Below, piece after piece: positions 5,274 through 9,264 of a DNA stretch of 9,264 nt. The notes under the pieces are model-generated. The model saw only the letters and a program-made list of their open reading frames with translations, was not told the DNA's origin and ran no database searches. Numbering within the stretch: position 1 is the stretch's first letter; each line of letters starts with the position of its first letter. The position numbers and the translations under genes are program-made. Location of the stretch: positions 1 to 9,264 of the forward strand of contig CAZFHZ010000121.1 in the NCBI GenBank assembly GCA_964519015.1. Direction: 5' to 3'. Source of the stretch: CAZFHZ01 sp964519015. Lineage in GTDB: Bacteria; Blakebacterota; Blakebacteria; Blakebacterales; CAYUVJ01.

Positions 5274-7969
5274 CCGCCCTCGCTCCGGTGTCGCAGGACC
5301 ACCAGGGTCATATCGTCCGACTGGGGCTCCCCGCGGGTATAGACGGCGACCGCGGCCAGGATAGCGTCGCGGACCTCGAGCGCCGTCCTCCCGGTGCTCC
5401 CGCGGATCATTTCGATCAGTCGTTCGGTCCCGAAGAAGTCCGGCTCCGCTTCCTCCTCCTCATCCTCCTTCTCTCCACCGGTGGTTGGTCCGGCCGGGAG
5501 GATCAAGGGACCCATCGCCTCGGTGATGCCGTCGGAGAAGAGGACCAGCAGGTCGCCGGCACCGATCATTACCAGGGCCTCCTCCCACACGGCGCCCGGC
5601 AGCATGCCGATCGGGATCCCGCCGACCTCGAGCCGGTCCAGGGTCCCGTCGGAGCGGAGCAGAATGGGCGGCTCCTTGCCGGCGTTCGAGTAGGCGAACG
5701 CCCCGGTGAGGCGGTCGAGCACGCCGTAGAAGAAGGTGGCGTACATGGCGGTCCCGGAGGCGCGGACCATCAACTCGTTGATCCGGCCCATGGTCTGGGC
5801 GACCGTTCCGGGATGGATGACCTGCCCCTGCAGCGTGGCCTGCAGGTTGGCCATCAGCAGGGCGGCCGGGATGCCCTTGCCGGAGACGTCTCCGACCACC
5901 ACGCCCAGCCGACCGTCGGCCAGATCGACGAAATCGAAATAGTCCCCCCCGACCTGGCGGCTGGGGAGGCTGCTGGCGGCTACTTCGAACCCGGGGACCA
6001 CCGGCATCCGATGGGGGAGCAGGCTCTCCTGGATTCGCCGGGCGGTATCGAGTTCCTGTTCCAGCCGCTCGCGGGCCACCGCCTCCTCCCGCCCCTGTTT
6101 GACGGCCGCCGCCATCCGGTTGAAGGAGCGGGCCAGTTCACCGAACTCGTCCTGGTTGGGGATGAGGATCCGCGTATCCAGGTCCCCCTCGGCGATGCGC
6201 CGGGTCCCCCGGAAGAGCTCGGCCACGGCGCCGGTGATGCCGCCCGTTATCCTCACGCCCAGGAAGAGGGCGGCCAGTTCGACGACCAGGAAGAGCACCG
6301 CGATGAAACCGACGACGTAGACGAAGACCCGGTTGACCTGGTCGGTGCCGGAGATGAAGTCGTCCACGAACTGGGCCGCACTGCGATGGGCCAGCAGGAC
6401 CATGGTCCCGACCTCGAAACGGTCGGTCCGCAGGCGCAGGACGGCCAGCCGGGCCATCCCGAACCAGAGCGGCCGGTCGAACAGGGCGACCGTCGAATCG
6501 GGCGCCGCCACCGGACCGGGGGGGCGTGAACGGTCCCCGGCCGGGAACCGCATCGAGTCGGGTCCGCTGGATCGGGACGGGAACCGCATCGAGTCGGAAC
6601 CACCATACCGGGTCGGGAACCGCATCGAGTCGGAACGACCGTACCGGGTCGAGAACCGCATCGAGTCGAGTGCTCCGGGACGGGAAGGCAGCCGCCCCCG
6701 GAGCTGGAAGGGTACCCGTGTCGAGTCGGGGCGGCCTTCCGGAAGAGCCGTCGGGCGACCGGACGGCCGCAGCTGTGATCCACTCTGACCGGTCAGCAGG
6801 TACCCGACCCCCTCGAGGCTCAGCTCGGTCTCCACCAGGAGGGCCAGGCGCTGCAGGGCCTCGTCATCGAGCCGCCGCCCTTCCAGGTGCAGCCGGTCCC
6901 GGCCCAGACCGGTGATCCGGATCGCCCAGAGTTCCTGCCCGACCATGAAGAGCGCCGAGGTGTCGGCCGGGCTCCAGACGGCCCCCCCGATGGTCTCCCG
7001 CCACTCACTGGAATCGCTCAGCGAGAGGACCATGCCGGGGCCGCCCCCCTCCTCCCGCAACCGCTGGAGGCGGGGATCCAGCGCGATGGTGTCGGGTGGT
7101 GCCGGGCGGTGCAACATCTCGACCAGGCGGGGGAGCGAGCGGGGCCCCAGACCGGCCGGCGGGACTTCGCCCGCTGCCAGGGTCACGCTGAACGCCTCGC
7201 TCCGCTGGAAGGGAAGCCCCCATTCGGTGTCCGTCGGACCACCCAGGGCCGTCCGGATGGTCTCGGCGGCGTTCTTGGTGCGCTCCCCCCCGGCCGTCCC
7301 CCAGAGGAAGAGCAGGGCGAGAACGCCGAGGAGCAGCAGCGGCACCCCGGCCAGGAAGAAGCCGGTGACGGCCAGTTTCGGTTTCAGGTGCAGGAAATGG
7401 AGCCGCATCCGGAAGAAGAGGTGCAACAGGGTGGCGATCCAGAAGAGCCGGAGCGACCAAATGGTCCAGAGGGCCAGGGCATTCCCCACTCCGCTCAGCC
7501 AGCCGGAGGGCTCGAAGCCGGTCCCCCAGGGGAGCAGCATCAGAGCGGCGAAGCCGATCAGGGCGGTGAGCGCGCGGCCGGCGCCGGCCAGTTCCCGGTA
7601 GGGACGGTAGGTCCGCAACAGCAGGAAGAAGGAGCTCAGGACGATCCCGAGGATGTAGCCGGCTGAACCGGATCCGGCCAGCAGGATGATGGGTACCCCC
7701 AGACCGGTCCAGACGGTCCAGAAACGGGGGAGGCGGCTCCGGAGCAGGAGCAGCCGGACCGTCTCGTACCAGGCCCAGCCGCCGGCCAGGGCCATCCCCC
7801 AGACCGCTAAAACACTGCCGTGGCCGAGCAGCCGGTCGAGCAGGAGGGCGATCGTGCCGCCGGCCGCCGCCCACAGCACCCCCTGCAGCACCCGCGGGTG
7901 CAGTTCGGGACGTTCCGGGCTCTCACCGGACAGCGCTTCCAGCGCCAGGATCCGACCGCTCTTGTTCAT
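5270..7969 (-). CDS. Membrane-bound PP2C/SpoIIE (RsbU-like) serine phosphatase with HAMP domain
   Basis: This 899-residue protein dephosphorylates Ser/Thr-phosphorylated partners, in the known family typically anti-anti-sigma (STAS) proteins. About six or seven hydrophobic segments span residues 27-224. A long extracytoplasmic region (~225-545) follows, carrying four DSMRF repeats (435-481), then a membrane segment (548-572), HAMP (573-625; DEFGELARSFNRM), a helical linker leading into ARRIQESLLP, and the SpoIIE domain (~665-898). Metal ligands are visible: Asp676 in GGDYFD, Asp694 in GDVSGKG, Asp813 in SDG, and Asp885/886 in SDDMT, so it should be active. An acidic insertion (GGEKEDEEEEAEPD) separates SDGITEA from FFGTERL. 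I chose ATG 7967-7969 because AGGGAGGT lies just upstream; an in-frame GTG at 8009-8011 would add 14 residues. The N-terminal membrane region plus HAMP suggests signal sensing across the membrane; the signal is unknown. No partner gene is in the window. It starts 66 nt after the carboxylase gene and may share its transcript. Confidence 0.93.
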   Translation of the reverse strand: MNKSGRILALEALSGESPERPELHPRVLQGVLWAAAGGTIALLLDRLLGHGSVLAVWGMALAGGWAWYETVRLLLLRSRLPRFWTVWTGLGVPIILLAGSGSAGYILGIVLSSFFLLLRTYRPYRELAGAGRALTALIGFAALMLLPWGTGFEPSGWLSGVGNALALWTIWSLRLFWIATLLHLFFRMRLHFLHLKPKLAVTGFFLAGVPLLLLGVLALLFLWGTAGGERTKNAAETIRTALGGPTDTEWGLPFQRSEAFSVTLAAGEVPPAGLGPRSLPRLVEMLHRPAPPDTIALDPRLQRLREEGGGPGMVLSLSDSSEWRETIGGAVWSPADTSALFMVGQELWAIRITGLGRDRLHLEGRRLDDEALQRLALLVETELSLEGVGYLLTGQSGSQLRPSGRPTALPEGRPDSTRVPFQLRGRLPSRPGALDSMRFSTRYGRSDSMRFPTRYGGSDSMRFPSRSSGPDSMRFPAGDRSRPPGPVAAPDSTVALFDRPLWFGMARLAVLRLRTDRFEVGTMVLLAHRSAAQFVDDFISGTDQVNRVFVYVVGFIAVLFLVVELAALFLGVRITGGITGAVAELFRGTRRIAEGDLDTRILIPNQDEFGELARSFNRMAAAVKQGREEAVARERLEQELDTARRIQESLLPHRMPVVPGFEVAASSLPSRQVGGDYFDFVDLADGRLGVVVGDVSGKGIPAALLMANLQATLQGQVIHPGTVAQTMGRINELMVRASGTAMYATFFYGVLDRLTGAFAYSNAGKEPPILLRSDGTLDRLEVGGIPIGMLPGAVWEEALVMIGAGDLLVLFSDGITEAMGPLILPAGPTTGGEKEDEEEEAEPDFFGTERLIEMIRGSTGRTALEVRDAILAAVAVYTRGEPQSDDMTLVVLRHRSEGG
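6543..6686 (-). repeat. Tandem repeat, 4 units of 36 bp, in the phosphatase gene
   Basis: Four head-to-tail 36-bp units (6543-6578, 6579-6614, 6615-6650, 6651-6686) share the core GGGAACCGCATCGAGTCG on the plus strand (GAGAACCG in the last). They encode DSMRF followed by variable PTRYGGS-like residues. Units 2 and 3 are nearly identical and the outer ones have diverged. Degenerate relatives lie outside the block (PDSTRVP on one side, PDSTVALF on the other). The unit is exactly 12 codons, so gain or loss of copies keeps the frame. The repeat lies in the predicted extracytoplasmic region. Confidence 0.93.
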
Positions 7970-7972
7970 CCG

Positions 7973-7980
7973 ACCTCCCT
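7973..7980 (-). promoter_or_regulatory. Ribosome binding site that decides the phosphatase start
   Basis: AGGGAGGT on the minus strand ends three bases before ATG 7967-7969. It is the best Shine-Dalgarno match near the 5' end of the phosphatase gene and favours this ATG over the in-frame GTG at 8009-8011, whose upstream sequence (CTCCTCTCCG) offers no such match. The spacing is slightly short, so the GTG is not excluded. Confidence 0.55.
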
Positions 7981-8035
7981 CTCCGATCTCCTTCTCCCAC
8001 TCCTTGGACACCGGAGAGGAGTCGGGTTGCGCAGG

Positions 8036-9264
8036 CTAGGTCTGCAGCACCCCGGGATTGAAGGGCTCGAAGGTCGGCTGGTGGGCGGCGGCCTCCAGGG
8101 CGGCCAGCACCCACGCCCGGGTCTCCTTCGGGTCGATGATGGCGTCGACCCAGAGCCGGGCCGCGGCATAGCGGGCGTCGGTCTGCTGGTCGTAATCCGC
8201 CTGGATCGAGTCGAGGATCTGCTTCTTGTCCTCCGCGGAGAGCTTCTTCCCCTCCCGCTCCAGCGATTTCACCCGGATATCGGCCAGCGTGTTGGCCGCC
8301 TGCGCCCCGCCCATGACGGCGTACTTCGCGCTGGGCCAGGCGAAGATGAAGCGCGGATCGTAGGCCTTGCCGGCCAGGGCGTAGTTCCCGGCACCGAAGG
8401 AACCCCCCACGATGACAGTGATCTTGGGCACCACCGAGTTGGAGACGACGTTCACCATCTTGGCCCCGGCCTTGATGATCCCCTCGTATTCAGCCTCGCG
8501 GCCGACCATGAAGCCGGAGACGTCGTGGAGGAAGAGGAGCGGGACCAGGTTCTGGTTACAGTCCATGATGAAGCGGGCGGCCTTCTCGGCCGACTCGGGG
8601 TAGATCACCCCCCCCACCTCGCGGGTGCCGCGGGCCGGGGACTGCTGAACACGCTGGTTGGCCACGATACCGATCGACCAGCCGCCGATGCGGGCATAAC
8701 CGCAGAGCAAGGTCTTTCCGACGTCTTTCCGGTACTCGACGAACTCGGAGTCGTCCACGATCCGGGCGATGACCTCTCTCATGTCATACTGCTGGGTCGG
8801 ATCGTCCCGGACGATCCCGTAAAGATCGTCGGGGTCGTAGCGAGGTTCGACCGGTTCGCGGCGCGCGAAAGGGGCGCCCGGCTTGCGGGCGGTCTGGGCC
8901 AGCAGCCGGCGCATCCGGATCAGGCAGGCTTCATCATCCTTCTCCCGGAAGTCGATCGTATTGCTGATCGCCGCATGCACCCAGGCCCCGCCCAGCTCCT
9001 CGTGGCTGGCCTCCTGCCCGATGGCCGCCTTCACCAGGGCCGGTCCCCCGATGTAGAGTCCGGAACCCTCGGTCATCAGGATCTTGTCCGTCATCACGGG
9101 AAGGTAGGCCCCCCCCGCCACGCAGTAACCCATGATGGCGGTCATCTGGGGGATGCCGCGGGCGGTCATCCGGGCGTTCAGGTAGAAGATGCGCCCGAAG
9201 TCGTCATGGTCGGGGAAGACATCTTCCTGCAGCGGGAGGAAGACACCGGCCGAGTCCACCAGGT
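8036..9264 (-). CDS. Acyl-CoA carboxylase carboxyltransferase (beta) subunit, N-terminus beyond the right edge
   Basis: The frame enters from the right edge (first full codons Leu-Val-Asp-Ser) and ends at TAG 8036-8038, giving about 409 C-terminal residues of a family usually ~510-550 long. These subunits move the carboxyl group from carboxybiotin to an acyl-CoA. Both crotonase-fold halves are recognisable: VAGGAYLPVM and YIGGPALVKAA in the first, DVSGFMVGREAEYEG, GSFGAGNYALAGKAYDP and VMGGAQAANTLADI in the second, where the Gly-Gly and Gly-Ala pairs form the oxyanion holes. The motifs and the ARLWVDAIIDP C-terminal segment resemble methylcrotonyl-CoA carboxylase beta (leucine breakdown) more than propionyl-CoA carboxylase, but the substrate cannot be fixed from this part. 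The biotin carboxylase/carrier subunit is not in the window and may lie to either side of it. The phosphatase gene follows 66 nt downstream on the same strand. Confidence 0.95.
   Translation of the reverse strand, partial: LVDSAGVFLPLQEDVFPDHDDFGRIFYLNARMTARGIPQMTAIMGYCVAGGAYLPVMTDKILMTEGSGLYIGGPALVKAAIGQEASHEELGGAWVHAAISNTIDFREKDDEACLIRMRRLLAQTARKPGAPFARREPVEPRYDPDDLYGIVRDDPTQQYDMREVIARIVDDSEFVEYRKDVGKTLLCGYARIGGWSIGIVANQRVQQSPARGTREVGGVIYPESAEKAARFIMDCNQNLVPLLFLHDVSGFMVGREAEYEGIIKAGAKMVNVVSNSVVPKITVIVGGSFGAGNYALAGKAYDPRFIFAWPSAKYAVMGGAQAANTLADIRVKSLEREGKKLSAEDKKQILDSIQADYDQQTDARYAAARLWVDAIIDPKETRAWVLAALEAAAHQPTFEPFNPGVLQT

Noticed and set aside
5288..6529. A 413-codon open frame on the plus strand
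   Set aside because: It is antisense to the HAMP and SpoIIE domains of the phosphatase, which have intact motifs in the minus frame. Its composition (Gly, Asp, Gln, His, Pro) is typical of a shadow frame.
6543..6686. A CRISPR array reading of the 36-bp repeats
   Set aside because: The units are directly adjacent with no spacers, are in frame within an intact gene, and diverge at the variable end of each unit, so they are a protein-coding tandem repeat.

Overview
The window is a GC-rich bacterial segment, most likely from a Gemmatimonadota-type organism, and probably from a draft or metagenome-derived assembly because it contains a 10-N scaffold gap. The taxonomic guess rests on gene content: a secreted TPR/GWxTD-like protein, a secreted glutamyl-endopeptidase-like S9 peptidase with a signal peptide, a multi-membrane-segment SpoIIE phosphatase and an MCC-type acyl-CoA carboxylase beta subunit. 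It is an inference, not a proof. All four recognisable genes lie on the minus strand, so transcription runs from right to left. The large open frames on the plus strand (for example 2062-4692 and 5288-6529) are antisense shadows.

Right to left: (1) 8036-9264, the C-terminal ~409 residues of a biotin-dependent acyl-CoA carboxylase carboxyltransferase (beta) subunit, cut by the window edge. (2) 5270-7969, a membrane-bound RsbU-like PP2C phosphatase with about six or seven N-terminal membrane segments, a large extracytoplasmic region holding a 4 x 36-bp in-frame tandem repeat, one more membrane segment, HAMP, a coiled linker and a SpoIIE domain. It starts 66 nt after the carboxylase and may be co-transcribed with it. 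(3) 4956-5227, a 272-bp element with 31-bp terminal inverted repeats (28/31 identical) and a flanking TAA duplication: a MITE-like non-autonomous transposon with no gene inside. (4) 2293-4869, an exported S9 prolyl-oligopeptidase-family peptidase resembling plant and cyanobacterial glutamyl endopeptidase (S9D), with a full Ser/Asp/His set, a G10 homopolymer in a linker, and the 10-N gap beside the catalytic Asp. (5) 2231-2267, a perfect 12-bp GC stem plus T5 tract, oriented as a plus-strand terminator although no plus-strand gene is visible. (6) 1-2038, an exported TPR plus GWxTD-like protein, open to the left edge; this long frame is easy to miss because its stop codon lies outside the window.

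The genes do not form an obvious single pathway. The carboxylase belongs to branched-chain or short-chain acyl-CoA metabolism. The phosphatase would be the output module of a partner-switching or stress-signalling circuit whose partners are not here. The peptidase and the GWxTD protein are both predicted to be exported. I found no clear new multi-gene system. The points most worth a second look are the MITE between the phosphatase and peptidase genes, the orphan plus-strand terminator (possible small RNA), the two repeat tracts in coding sequence, and the probably artefactual N gap.
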